From Botryllus schlosseri (lineage: Eukaryota > Chordata > Ascidiacea > Stolidobranchia > Styelidae): 23,591 nucleotides of DNA. Positions within the stretch are counted from its first letter, which is position 1; each line of letters starts with the position of its first letter. The notes below the pieces were generated by a model. The model made no database searches, had not been told where the DNA came from, and worked only from the letters and a program-made list of their open reading frames with translations. The stretch is from NCBI GenBank assembly GCA_000444245.1, contig ATSW01010538.1, forward strand, positions 1 to 23,591, given 5' to 3'. A program made the translations under genes and the position numbers. Shown here one piece after another: positions 1-9,805 of this stretch.

Positions 1-450
1 TAAACTTGGCGATTTCTAGTTTCCGCATATCTTCTATGTTTAGGACGCCGAATCTCTTCAGCAGCGACTTATTGGATGGGCAGCCAGGCCCCTTTGGGGC
101 CCTAGCTATAATTCGGAGTACTTTATGCTGTAGTTTCTGCAGTGGCTTGAGTGCAGTTTTACTGGCAGCCCCCCAACGGAGGATGCCATAATGTAACTTC
201 GATTGGATTAAGGATTTAAAGAGTATCAGAAGAACCCATGCTGGCATGAAGCGCCCAAGGATGTAGAACAGGCCGCACTTCGGTGATAATTTTGTTTCTA
301 GGGACTGTTCCAGGACATGTTTCAGTCCAATAAAACCCCAAATTGGTATTTCTTCACTGCCAAATTTTCTCTGTGGGATAGCATTTGTCCTGTGGAGTTC
401 AAATTGCCAGGACAGGTAGATTCGTTGCCAGCCATTTAGGCGCCAATGGA
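1..450 (-). mobile_element. Non-LTR retrotransposon (LINE) reverse-transcriptase fragment, C-terminal part
   Basis: Read on the reverse strand, one frame stays open for roughly 145-150 codons and runs off the left edge. It gives the late part of a LINE reverse transcriptase of the Jockey/CR1 type: an IPI...FIGLKH block, then LILFKSLIQSKLHYGILRWG, then ASKTALKPLQKLQHKVLRII, then LNIEDMRKLEIAKF. These are the familiar LINE motifs FLG, SLIxSxLxYGIxxWG, LxxLQxxQxKxxRII and LxIxDxxKLEIAKF. The catalytic YADD region and everything N-terminal are absent, so this is a fragment. The clade is inferred from the motif pattern only. Confidence 0.85.
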
Positions 451-1944
451 TAACACTGGTGAACAAAATGAAAAAAATATTTTTAGGCAGAACATCTGAG
501 AGCCGTTTCTGGGGTTTTTGAGGCTGCTGATTACGAATATCACATTAGTTTTGTCAGATTGGCTCTTCGTCAGAAGATATTTATACCCCTAAAAAAGCCC
601 AAAATTACTGTAGGCTATTTACCCTTAAATATTTCGCTTGGTAGTAAAAAAAACGTAGTTTTTTCTAATCATATACTGCGCATAAATAGCTATATAATTG
701 ACTATGAAGAACCCTCATGTCATTCTCAGTCATTCTATCAATACTAACATGACGTGATGCGAAATATTTGTTTGTCATAAAAGCAGTGTGTGACAAGCCT
801 AACAATTGTACTTTTGCACAACGGAAATACATATTCTCCTGTATTAATTGGCCATTCTACCAAGATTGAAGAGGAGTATAAAACTATAAAATTTGTCCTT
901 GAAAGGCCTGACTACAATACGCATATGCGTCTCATTTCTTTTCACTGGTAAATGGATAATTTTCCGCTGAGGCAACAAAGTAGGTATAGTAACCCTCTGA
1001 AACGAATTTCGAATACCGATGAAAGATTCCAATTTCACATTAGGAGGAGTTCACTGCATGTAATTTTCCCTAAGATGTAGTAAATAAAACATTTTAGATG
1101 ATCACAAAGCACCCAACTACAAACAGTAGGTCCGAAAATTCGTGTCTGCATATCCAAAATTTAAGCACAAACATGACCATAAAAGTTCACTTCCTATTCA
1201 GTCGTCTTGATATATTTACTGATTATCTTGTTGATTAGCAAGGGGAGAGGTTCTATCAAGACACCAGAACAGCAAAATGAAGATATCAGCGGAGATGAGA
1301 TGAACAATTGAACATATTATTATGCCAGACCATTGCCGGAACTTTTCGAGAAACTACACTAAATAGCTTACCGGCGAAAATCGAACAAAAAACAATTGGG
1401 ATTTAAAATAATATTATATTCCAACTGATTATTTCAAATTTCCTATAGGTGGTTGACGTAAAACTGATTGAATTAAGGCCACGTTATTTGAGTATCCAGC
1501 TAAATACTTAAATACATTACTGGTGTTTATTTATGTACATGATATCCATGAAAGTCTGTCACTATGATAAATCAATTACCCCTAAATATAGTGCTGTTGC
1601 TGTATTTTGATTTAAAAGAGTCTTCTGTGTGTAAAAATAACAAGCAGATTGAATTTATAAACTTTATAGTACGACTGAGCCGATTTTATGTATAGTCATT
1701 AACGCGAAAATGGGAGATTTTTGGTCAAAATATCCCCATTGGCTATCTCCACAACAAGAGCCAATTTGAAAGAACCAAGGTCATATTCGGAATCAGTGCC
1801 CTTCAGAACCCCCAAAACCACTCTTACTTTGTCTGCCTAAAAATATGTGTTGACCAGTGTAATTAATTAGACATGTAGGCCCTATAATATCGAGGTTTTC
1901 GTTCCACATAAGGGCAATCCTTTGTGGCTGAGGTTTTCACGCTG
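451..1944. other. AT-rich stretch without a recognisable gene
   Basis: I see no coding region, RNA gene or transposon terminus that I can defend here. The only open frames are about 60 residues, have no family resemblance and are expected by chance in DNA of this composition. Confidence 0.6.
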
Positions 1945-2140
1945 CAGAACTTTTTGGCACACTTCTCGGCGCCCCATGTTGGCGTAAACTTTATATGTCG
2001 TCTTAGTGCGGTGCGCGAAAAAAAGATGCATAAAGTTGCACAAATTTTCAAAAAATAATCTCTAATTTATGGTCATTCACGAAATAATTTTGGGCCCCCA
2101 TCGAGCTCGCTCGGTTTAGGGTGCGGAAGTTACGGTCTTG
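1945..2140. repeat. Unclassified dispersed repeat, copy 1
   Basis: This stretch aligns by eye with 5265-5630. Shared blocks include GCACACTT followed by ATGTTGGC and a GTC-TCTT motif. Further on both have CTAATTTATG or TAATTTATG followed by TTACGAAATA or TCACGAAATA, then GAGCTCGCTC, then a GTTACGG block. Spacing differs because copy 2 carries about 170 extra bases in the middle. No coding potential or terminal repeats were recognised, so the family is unknown. Confidence 0.5.
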
Positions 2141-2209
2141 GGTGTGTACGATCTGGTATTATACGATTAAGTTGCCTGTTCAAGACGATGAAACCTGACC
2201 CACTGATCA

Positions 2210-2345
2210 TTCGTGACTGAAAATTGTGATTTCGACTTATAGGCTACGTGAACTGTCGTTGAATTACTCGAACTCGGATTGGCTGCTGGGTGATAAAATG
2301 AAAATGACCCGAGTTGAGTTAGTTCAAACTTGGAATGACGGGGTT
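2210..2345. repeat. Degenerate copy of the GACTCGAGTC hAT-type family
   Basis: Motifs such as ACTCGAACTCGG, GGGTGATAAAATGAAAATGA and CCGAGTTGAGTTAGTTCAA line up with the interior of the intact copy around 3840-3910. The characteristic ACTCGAGT palindromes have decayed and no terminus or target duplication is visible. Probably an old relic. Confidence 0.4.
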
Positions 2346-2439
2346 TGGTAATGCCATGGACGCAACAATAATACTATCAAACTGTCATGACGAATTTAAT
2401 TCAATTCAGTTCAATTGATATTAATATATCAAATGGTCC

Positions 2440-2512
2440 TGGCGCGCGTTGCGTAGCCTAGTGTAGCGGATTTCGCTATCTAAGCAGGTCGGTATGGCAA
2501 CCATTGACATTG
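2440..2512 (+). repeat. Possible tRNA-derived SINE remnant
   Basis: A GTAGCCTAGTGTAGCGG segment resembles a tRNA A-box, followed about 30 bases later by GGTCGGTATGGCAACC, a poor B-box. No convincing cloverleaf can be drawn, so a functional tRNA gene is unlikely. A SINE head is possible but weak. Confidence 0.2.
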
Positions 2513-2584
2513 TATTAGTTAGGCTACATCACATTTTCACGATGTGTGTGGAATGTCAGTCTACTCCACGAGGTCCCGTCAAAT

Positions 2585-2690
2585 ATGGCCCCTCGGAAAT
2601 ATATTGAATACCCTTATTATTGATGCTGCGGCCCGCGGCCTCATCAAATATTAGGAATTGGCCCGCGAGCACATTTGAAATGCGAAGGCG
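2585..2690. repeat. Fragment of GCGGCCCGCG-type hAT element (right-end type)
   Basis: Two GCGGCCCGCG / TGGCCCGCG motifs about 30 bases apart, separated by an AT-rich spacer, resemble the right end of the element that closes at 14215. There is no CAGGGG-type terminus and no target duplication, so this is a partial copy. Confidence 0.5.
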
Positions 2691-3117
2691 GGCTTTCCGG
2701 GCAATCATCGAGAACATGCTGGAATAATGGTAGGCTAAACGCAAGCTGCCTCAAAAATATGTAGTGGCAGCCAGACATGGGGTAATCGCGATTAGTAATC
2801 GTAATCGATTACGACGATTACAGCGTTTTCAAGAAATCGTAATCGCAAACGATTACATTCGAAAAAAATCCAAAGTAATCGTAATCGACTACTTCACATA
2901 TCTAACCGATTTCTTTGTGAAAGAACGATTACTTTTTATTTGTACAATGAATTTGACATAACCGAACATTCGTAAACAAGGAAGAGATATTCTACCTGGT
3001 TATTGATAGCGCAAACGATTGGTTTTCAAACGCCACTGCTCATTATTACGTCAGAAGTATTAGCTTTGCTTGCCCTTGCGTAAGACGTATCCACACGTGG
3101 TAAATATTTATCCGATG

Positions 3118-3966
3118 CAGGGTTGTAATGACTCGAGTCATGACTCGACTCGAGTCACGATTTTATGATGACTCGACCCGACTCGAGTCATTTTCTCAAA
3201 ATACGGCAATGACTCGACTCGACTCGAGTCAATCTGTGTATTCAACTTGGACTCGAGTCATTGCGCATGTCTCGAACCAAGTCATATGACTCGAGACTCC
3301 GACGGCCAAGACCGACATTTCATTGTAATTTCGAAGAATAGTAAAGTAACCACCCTATTGGGATTTCGTCCATTGGTAATGATACTTGAAAATCAGAGGT
3401 GGTCAGTAACGAAGTACTTCTACTTTTTGAAGTACTTGAAGTAGATTTTTCCTACTCACACTACTTTTTAAGTAGTTATGATTTTAGACTACTTCTACTT
3501 CTACTTGATAGTTTTCAGTTTTGTAGGCAAAAATAAGCGTAGAATATCTACTTACTTACTTACTTGTGAACCACCACTCCTACTTCTCCTTGAGTAGAAA
3601 TTCCGGCGTTACTTCTACTTGAGTAGCGACGGTGACTACTTGGACCACCTCTGTTGAAAATACGACCAGAAACTGCTAAAAATGAGGAAAATTAGTATAT
3701 TATAAATGTGAACCATTCGATATCCCCAAGCAGAGTTATAAAAAGTGGATTTAGCAAGACTTTACCTGGAAACTGGTCAGTCAACACAATGACTTGAACT
3801 CGACTCGAGTCATAATACCATGACTCGGACTCGACCCTCTGCTCGCTGACTTGGACTCGGACTTGACTCGGTGGTGAATTGAAAATGACTCGACTTGATT
3901 CGAGTCAAAACTATAAAAGTGATTTTGACTTGTGATTCGGAGCCTTGTGACTTGGTTACAACCCTG
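3118..3966. mobile_element. hAT-type MITE, middle member of the nest (GACTCGAGTC family)
   Basis: Termini are CAGGGTTGTAATGACTCG and its inverted partner ending TTACAACCCTG. A perfect 8-bp duplication, ATCCGATG, is at 3110-3117 and 3967-3974. The subterminal regions (3127-3300 and 3790-3960) are packed with GACTCGAGTC and near variants in both orientations. It has no coding capacity. It sits inside the element at 2772-5965 and is itself interrupted at 3394-3653, so its own length before that second insertion was about 580 bp. Confidence 0.93.
3394..3653. mobile_element. hAT-type MITE, innermost member of the nest (ACTTCTACTT family)
   Basis: This 260-bp element has inverted ends CAGAGGTGGTC and GACCACCTCTG (one base offset) and a perfect 8-bp target duplication TTGAAAAT at 3386-3393 and 3654-3661. 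The interior is almost wholly built of ACTTCTACTT, AAGTACTT and AAGTAG words plus a short CTTA run. It is non-coding. It interrupts the GACTCGAGTC element and is therefore the youngest event of the nest. Confidence 0.93.
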
Positions 3967-4542
3967 ATCCGATGTACATTGTTGCGTGATTGTTAGAACA
4001 GTGTAAGCCATGACGTATATCCGGTTATCAATACGCTCCAGACGCCACTAGCTCGCAGCGAGATTATAATCACCACTCTGCCTAATTTCTAATAGTGACT
4101 TATGTATTGATGTTTGGTTATGCTTAGTTAAACGCAGTTTGGCCGCTGCTGCTTGGCGAGCAGTAGGCCTATCTATGTAGTATACGTATGTATTGTACGT
4201 ACACCGGACAAAGATTTGAAATTTTGTACTCGTCAAATAAAACATTACGATGGTTATAATCAACAGCTGCTGATATATATCATAACCAAGCCGTTCTTTG
4301 CCGTTTCTCGTAACGGCAGCTTGCAGTATCTGTATTAAGTGGAAGGTAGAATTTCAAGTTCACTTTATCTTAGTCTCATATGACTCTACTTGAAACGGGC
4401 GCCAATCGTTATTTCACAATTATTCACTCGACATTTATACCTGTCGCCATAGCCATCCGCTCATACACCATATTAGCGTGGGTTGTAGGTACAATCAGGA
4501 CCAAATCAGCAATTCGTCCCCCACTCCAAACGTTGGTATTGG

Positions 4543-4855
4543 TAGGGTTGTAACCAAGTCACAATGTTCCGAGTCACAAGTCAGTATCACTTTTATAGTT
4601 TTGACTCGAGTCAGGTCGAGTCATTTTCAATTCACCCTCGAGTCAAGTCCTAGTCCAAGTCAGCTAGTATAGGGTCGAGTCATAGTGTTTGACTCGAGTA
4701 CGAGTCCAAGTCGTTATGTTCACAGATCAGTTTTCAGATCAATCCGGTTCAACCCACTTTTTTCAACTCAAGTCGAATCAATTTACGCATTTGAAAAAAT
4801 GACTCGAGTCAAGTCTAGACACCAAATAATCGCGGCTCGAGTCATTACAACCCTG
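4543..4855. mobile_element. hAT-type MITE, second copy of the GACTCGAGTC family
   Basis: Termini TAGGGTTGTAACC and CATTACAACCCTG are inverted (first base changed from C to T). A perfect 8-bp duplication, GGTATTGG, is at 4535-4542 and 4856-4863. The 313-bp body carries CGAGTCA and GACTCGAGT words throughout. It inserted into the same 2772-5965 host element independently of the copy at 3118-3966, as shown by its different target site. Confidence 0.92.
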
Positions 4856-5264
4856 GGTATTGGGGCCCCATGGTGGTCAGTTTTCAAGTTGATGACTGAA
4901 TTTCGTCATAATATTGGTAATTGCATTATATTGCTATTCATTCAGATTTGCCGGTAGAGCTGGGGGCACGAAATTCATAATTATAGCATCTGGTATGTTG
5001 TTACAATTACTTTATTGTATGTTGTTAATTCGTGACCTCTCGCCTTTTATATAATCAAAAGATACTGTAGTCGCCCAAACGTAGCAGACTAAAAGAATAA
5101 CTTTCGTGAGACGCACACACAATTGTCATGTCTTCATTCTTCTGTTAGTGCCCCGGCTAGCATTTGCATTGTTGGGGCTCAGATTGGAGGGACCGCACTA
5201 TTCGTCACGCCCACAGAGCGCGGCTACTGACAATTGGCACATACCCAAAGTTTTTGCCAAGGTC

Positions 5265-5630
5265 ATTCTTTGGTAGCACACTTTGTGGAGCTGCATGTTG
5301 GCCGAAATTGCATACGTCTTTTGGTGAGTCGTGACGGGGTAATGACCGCCACCGAAATGCATATTCCTATAATTTATGCATGCTTTTTTTCTTGAGGGGG
5401 AGAGGTATGCATTTCAAAATCAAGCTATTTAGAGACATTAAATCCCGAAGCTCGAAGAAAATTTTCAAGTTAATTAACTCTCTTGAAAATACTCTATACT
5501 AATTTATGTTGATTTACAAAATACTATACTCTATAATAATTTATGTTGATTTACGAAATACTTTTGAGTCCCCTAAGAGCTCGCTCCCAGTTCTATTGGG
5601 GAGTTTGGGCTGTGGCAGTTACGGACCTGG
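5265..5630. repeat. Unclassified dispersed repeat, copy 2
   Basis: Counterpart of 1945-2140 (shared blocks listed there). This copy lies inside the 2772-5965 element, while copy 1 lies outside it. It also contains an internal near-duplication, in which a TTTATGTTGATTTAC word occurs twice around 5505 and 5541. Confidence 0.5.
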
Positions 5631-5973
5631 CAAGAATGCAAATCGTTGGGTGCGACGAATAGTCCTGCATAGAATTGGGCAATGGGTGCATTATGACGTA
5701 ACAAGCAAATGACGTATGATTTATAAAGAAAGTTGTTATATCATTAGACCTTATTTTCATCGAAAGCCTCATATTGTCTTCCAATATCTCTTCCAATATA
5801 TTAGTTAGCAAAACAAATGTAATCGTGAGTAATCCTGATTACTTTTGAAATGTAATCGTAATCGACTACTTACTGATTTCGCTGTAATCGTAATCGTAAT
5901 CGCGGGATTCACAAGTAATCGTAATCGCAATCGATTACATTCGTGAAGTAATCACCCCATGTCTGGTGGCAGC

Positions 5974-6376
5974 ATGATTTTCGGACCCTCGTCCTTATAA
6001 ATTGCTTTAGACGCGGGTCGCCGGATGTACCATTGCAGTCAAGAGCGGACTCCGACTTCCAAAGTCAAATCGGGCTCTCAAGTGATTCTGCAATCCAACA
6101 TTGAGTTTGGGGTCTACCTACATTGTACAATGTACACTTGTACGTACAGTGTTCGTGCAGTACATGTCGCTTCCATCATTGCCGTGGATTATAGGCTTAT
6201 CTGTAGAATAACTGCTGAAAACATTGAAATGGACATTGCAAATAGCATCATGTTCAGTTCGAGCACACATCGCACATTTCATACCATGGGAAAAGACTCA
6301 TTTATTCAGCGACACGAGAGCTCTTGCAGCTCGTGTACGCTACAAGTTTTCATAGAGATTTTGAAAATGACAAAAA
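5974..6376. other. Flank between the nested transposons and the hAT fragment; no gene recognised
   Basis: A 134-codon forward frame overlaps this stretch (6025-6429) but has no recognisable domain and runs into hAT sequence. There is a local run of GTACA-like words (6120-6170). I would not call a gene here. Confidence 0.5.
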
Positions 6377-6449
6377 AGTGCGGCCGCCTAGAATTCTATG
6401 TGATTCATGCGGCCCGCAGTACTCAATAGGCTTAGGCTCCCCACTCCTG
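6377..6449. repeat. Right-end fragment of a GCGGCCCGCG-type hAT element
   Basis: GCGGCCGCC and GCGGCCCGC motifs are followed by a run ending CCCCACTCCTG, which matches the terminal GCCCACCCCTG of the intact element at 22202-23067 with small changes. No matching left terminus or target duplication was found. Confidence 0.5.
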
Positions 6450-6570
6450 TTTTGTTCTAAAATTATATTTCAAACACCGTTCGGGATTATAGAGTCATTA
6501 CGATAAAACTTCCACGAGGACATACCGTTGAAAATACTTTACGAAATCCACATGGGTGTGGCGGGAGAGG

Positions 6571-6580
6571 TATAAATATA
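6571..6580 (+). promoter_or_regulatory. Candidate TATA box upstream of the forward HHAT-like gene
   Basis: TATAAATATA sits in a GC-richer setting (GGCGGGAGAGG before it, GTGAGGCC after it), about 350 bases upstream of the first in-frame ATG at 6921. If used, the leader would be about 320 nt and would contain several upstream ATGs, so either a 5' intron or a different start site is likely. Position and motif only. Confidence 0.3.
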
Positions 6581-6920
6581 GTGAGGCCATTTCTTTATTA
6601 TATGCAACCGACTCAACCAATCATGGTTAGAATACTAAACTAATGCACGTGTGCGCTCTGCGGAGGTAGGCCCACATTACTAAATGCAGGCAGGCATATA
6701 TAATTATCTCAGGTAGGCCATGTCTCAGGTAACGGTTTTGTCGCCCCGGGCTACTCAATCACACGTTCCCAACAAAATGAGAATGTCAAATAATATCTGC
6801 ACTGTAGCCTAATATTGCACCTGATTATGCTGCTAGAAACTGTAACATTTGGAGATGTGACTTTGTGGAAATCTGCCATAGTCTCGTGATATCTACTGGA
6901 GGGATTAAGAAAGGTTTATT

Positions 6921-8687
6921 ATGATTAGTGCATTCAGGAAAATACCCGCACGTCACCGTGTAACATCTGCGGGTCGAATGCAGACAAAAGAAGAAAGTGT
7001 GAAAGGTCATGGTCGTATCATGCCATCGTACTATCCTTGCCTTCCAAAAACGGAAGTAGCTGCGTATTTTATTTTTTATGTGGGATGTGTTTGTTATTCG
7101 GTTTCACATGTTTACGGTATTTCAAAAGAAAACGAAGATCGATATGCTTATGCTGGAAATCTTGTGCCCAGCAACAGTGCAATTAAAGGAAAACTAAAAG
7201 ACGCATCAGATGATCAGTGGATGATGATGACGAAATTCATGTGGGATATATATCTTGTAGGATTTACCGGACATTTCGTTGTGGCGCGGATAATGGAGAA
7301 GCTATGGTGGGAACGGAGGTTTCACGTCCTTCGCTTATACGGAATAGCTTTCACGGTATATTTTTTCGGGTTTTCGGGAACTATTCTTGTCATTGCACAC
7401 TGTGCGATCCAGTATATTGTCGCTGTTTTATCAAAAAGTGTAATGATATGTTGGGCTACTGGGTTTCTACTTTGCTTATCGCTAGTAGATTCCATTTCTT
7501 CTGAAGATTCCGTTTTCGGGTTTACGTTTTTAAAACTTGTGAGGCCCTATCAGGGAGATGACGATAAAGCGGACTTCCTAGTTTTTGTAGTAGCCATGTG
7601 CAACTTACGATACATAGCATTCACGCTCGAGTACGTGTGGGAACAAGCAGCACAAAAATCCGATCGACTGGAGTCATCGGGTCAAACTGACAGCGTCGAA
7701 ATAAATTCTGATGGTCATGGAGTGCAACGTCGCAATGCATCTCAGATTGTTGTTCATAGAACAATGACTGCCCAACGAGATTTTAATGACCATGCATTTT
7801 CTTTCTTTGACTTGCTTACATTCCAATTTTATTACCCGTTGATGTACGGGGGTCCTATCATGTCATATAAAAGATTCGTTACCGAAACTAAGAATGCTCC
7901 GAGGTCTTGGAATGTTAGGGAAATAGGACATTTCACTTTTGGAATTCTACGCTTCGCATTCTGGATCTTTTTCATCGAATTTACACTGCATTTCTGTTAT
8001 CTACCTAGCTTATCGTCTGACGAACGTATAATCACCAAGATGCCATCGTTTTTTCATGCATTCGGACTTGGAGTCGCTCAGGTCGGATTCTTTTACATAA
8101 AACACGTGATATTATACGGATTCCCGTCGCATATCGCCACCTCGGACAATTTCAACGCGCCCAAGGGCCCGCACTGTGTCTATTCGAAACATCGTTTGAC
8201 TGATATGTGGAAAACGTTTGATCAGGGACTCCACGAATGGCTTGTGCGTTACATATATTTTCCTTTAGGGGGGTCCAAGGTTAAGTTTCATCAGTTGATA
8301 ATAAATACGTTTTTACCGTTCTTATTTACTGCGATTTGGCATGGAGGTGATCATCAATATTTGTACTGGGCAGTGCTAAGCTGGATGGGCGTTTTCGCAG
8401 AAGGATTAGCGCTGAAGATATACAGAATCAAACACGTACAGCTGTTTGAAGCAAAGTATTTGACTAGGGCGTGGAGCAGACGGATTCGGGCGATGCTGTC
8501 TTCCGTTATGTTTGGATCAACTTTAACAATAAACGTGTATTTTCAATCTGGAATGGACATCGGAAATGCGTATTGGAACAAGTTTTACCACGAAAGCTTT
8601 CAAATAGCGTTTCTGTTCCATTTTACTTACTATACGGGTGTTCAATGCTGTATGGAACTTCAGAGGTGGAAGATCACCGTCGACTGA
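6921..8687 (+). CDS. HHAT: Hedgehog acyltransferase-like MBOAT protein, 588 aa, single exon
   Basis: A multi-pass ER membrane O-acyltransferase (MBOAT) of the HHAT/Rasp group, which N-palmitoylates Hedgehog-type signalling proteins. The family signature is clear: a CVYSKHR block at 420-425, then FDQGLHEWLVRYIYFPLGGS with the catalytic-type Asp at 434, then AIWHGG with the invariant His at 474. The 40-residue Asp-to-His spacing equals that of human HHAT (D339/H379). A GGPIMSY motif lies near 310. Many hydrophobic segments cover about 45-200, 217-235, 335-405 and 460-575. Residues about 243-292 form a hydrophilic loop longer than in human HHAT. Met34 aligns with the human start, but Met1 has A at -3, so the longer form is kept; the first 33 residues are uncertain. 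There are no introns in the ORF, although vertebrate HHAT genes are split. It faces the related gene at 10627-12264. Whether it is HHAT proper or HHAT-like is inferred from the intact Asp/His. Confidence 0.93.
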   Translation: MISAFRKIPARHRVTSAGRMQTKEESVKGHGRIMPSYYPCLPKTEVAAYFIFYVGCVCYSVSHVYGISKENEDRYAYAGNLVPSNSAIKGKLKDASDDQWMMMTKFMWDIYLVGFTGHFVVARIMEKLWWERRFHVLRLYGIAFTVYFFGFSGTILVIAHCAIQYIVAVLSKSVMICWATGFLLCLSLVDSISSEDSVFGFTFLKLVRPYQGDDDKADFLVFVVAMCNLRYIAFTLEYVWEQAAQKSDRLESSGQTDSVEINSDGHGVQRRNASQIVVHRTMTAQRDFNDHAFSFFDLLTFQFYYPLMYGGPIMSYKRFVTETKNAPRSWNVREIGHFTFGILRFAFWIFFIEFTLHFCYLPSLSSDERIITKMPSFFHAFGLGVAQVGFFYIKHVILYGFPSHIATSDNFNAPKGPHCVYSKHRLTDMWKTFDQGLHEWLVRYIYFPLGGSKVKFHQLIINTFLPFLFTAIWHGGDHQYLYWAVLSWMGVFAEGLALKIYRIKHVQLFEAKYLTRAWSRRIRAMLSSVMFGSTLTINVYFQSGMDIGNAYWNKFYHESFQIAFLFHFTYYTGVQCCMELQRWKITVD

Positions 8688-8806
8688 TCATTGACCAAGC
8701 TCTGTAAGATGGATCCTCCCGTCTATACCATGTATATCAACATATCACATTTCACCCAATTATGTTTTGTTGCGTATGTTTTTGATTTAGGCTTACACGT
8801 TTTACA

Positions 8807-8812
8807 AATAAA
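8807..8812 (+). terminator. Poly(A) signal of the forward HHAT-like gene
   Basis: Canonical AATAAA lies about 120 bases after the stop codon, implying a short 3' untranslated region that ends before the transposon at 8865. Confidence 0.6.
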
Positions 8813-8864
8813 GATTCTCTCTCCCGATCGATAATCCAGCTGATATCTTAATGTAAATCACAAC

Positions 8865-9691
8865 CAGTGACGTGCGAGTTGATAGCTAACGGTAGGGTTA
8901 CCAATATATTTTGGAAATCTGAAAAGAGGACACTTTTTCAAAATATTCAGACTTGCAATACACCGGAGGAAAATCCTAGGAAATGGTAAATTTTTCCCAC
9001 TTGGTGGTCAGTCGACTAAAAGAAAAAAATGTGAGCTTCCGGCTCAGCTCCCGAAATAGCCGCCGGAGCATTACTTCAGTACTGATTTACTGTATCTCAC
9101 TCGAAGTATACCCTATATTTAAACAAAATTCTCAAAACAGACATTTGGGCGTCCCCCGAGGACACTTTCAAAAAAGTCAAAAATGAGGACAAATCCTCTT
9201 AAAAGAGGACGTATGGTAACCCTAGCTAACGGTGAGTGTGGTAAACCCATCTGTGCCTCACTTCCTTGTTTCTCTGCGCTGTCATTACACGTAACAAAGC
9301 CGATAATCTCACACTCCTTGGCTATTTTGAGGGGGTTCTAATGCCCTGACGTGAATAATGTTTAGATTTTCGGAATCAGTGCAACAATAACATTCGCTTA
9401 ACACCAGTTATTATAAATTCTAAACTGTTTATGATGAAGTGCGCTATTAGAGGCGAGGCTTTGGCCGTCTGTGCCTCATCACCTCTCCTTTCACACTCTA
9501 TTTCTGGACAATAAGTATGCAAATTCTCTGATTTTTGGTGTTGAAATTTTTAAAATTCAGTTATTCATGAATATCGATAGAAAATGCCCGTAAATTATTG
9601 GTGTTATATTCATTGAAGGTTTTACGATTTAATTTCACTCATCCTGACCACATGCGAGGCAGTGCCTCACTTGCCTCCCCGCACGTCACTG
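8865..9691. mobile_element. Old hAT-type element (CAGTGACGTGCG family) split by a younger insertion
   Basis: Inverted ends are CAGTGACGTGCGAG and the complement of CCCCGCACGTCACTG. Flanks ATCACAAC (8857-8864) and GTCAACAAC (9692-9700) look like an eroded 8-bp target duplication with one extra base. GTGCCTCAC-type words recur inside (around 9255, 9470 and 9662). It is non-coding and is interrupted by the element at 8893-9224. Without that insert its length is about 490 bp. Confidence 0.7.
8893..9224. mobile_element. Small DNA transposon with TAGGGTTACC ends, copy 1 (GAGGACA family)
   Basis: Ends are TAGGGTTACC and GGTAACCCTA, with a perfect 8-bp duplication GCTAACGG at 8885-8892 and 9225-9232. 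GAGGAC words occur near both ends, with a TCCTCTTAAAAGAGGA palindrome close to the right end. It is non-coding (332 bp). Three further copies (13514-13943, 14900-15236, 23086-23387) share the body order: left GAGGACACTTTTTCA, a poly-A-like tract, a CGCCGGAGC block, and the right palindrome. The 8-bp duplication is compatible with hAT; the superfamily is not proven. Confidence 0.9.
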
Positions 9692-9805
9692 GTCAACAAC
9701 TAAGTGGTTATAGAGATCTAATCATACCCTTCGTCGATTTTCATCATTTCCAGCGTGTACTTCCGACGATAATGTGTCTGTGTGTTGATCATTATTCACA
9801 ACCTG

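Larger units (their letters stand above)
2772..5965. mobile_element. hAT-type non-autonomous DNA transposon, outer member of a three-level nest (GTAATCG family)
   Basis: The ends are inverted: CAGACATGGGGT on the left and ACCCCATGTCTG on the right. A perfect 8-bp target duplication, GTGGCAGC, lies at 2764-2771 and 5966-5973. Eight-bp duplications and CA...TG ends fit the hAT superfamily. Both ends carry dense GTAATCG / CGATTAC words over about 130-150 bp, as expected for subterminal transposase-binding repeats. No transposase open frame is visible. Removing the nested elements at 3118-3966 and 4543-4855 leaves about 2 kb, which also includes the unclassified repeat at 5265-5630. Confidence 0.9.

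Noticed and set aside
2440-2512. Functional tRNA gene
   Set aside because: The A-box is acceptable but the B-box is poor and no acceptor stem or cloverleaf forms, so it is kept only as a weak SINE-like remnant.
3118-3966. Regularly recurring GACTCGAGTC words suggesting a CRISPR array or tandem satellite
   Set aside because: Spacing is irregular, orientation alternates, and the block has inverted ends with a perfect 8-bp target duplication, so it is a transposon. The genome is eukaryotic.
6025-6429. 134-codon forward open frame
   Set aside because: No recognisable domain, biased toward Ser/Thr/Cys/Ile as expected from random AT-rich DNA, and its 3' part is hAT-derived GCGGCC sequence.
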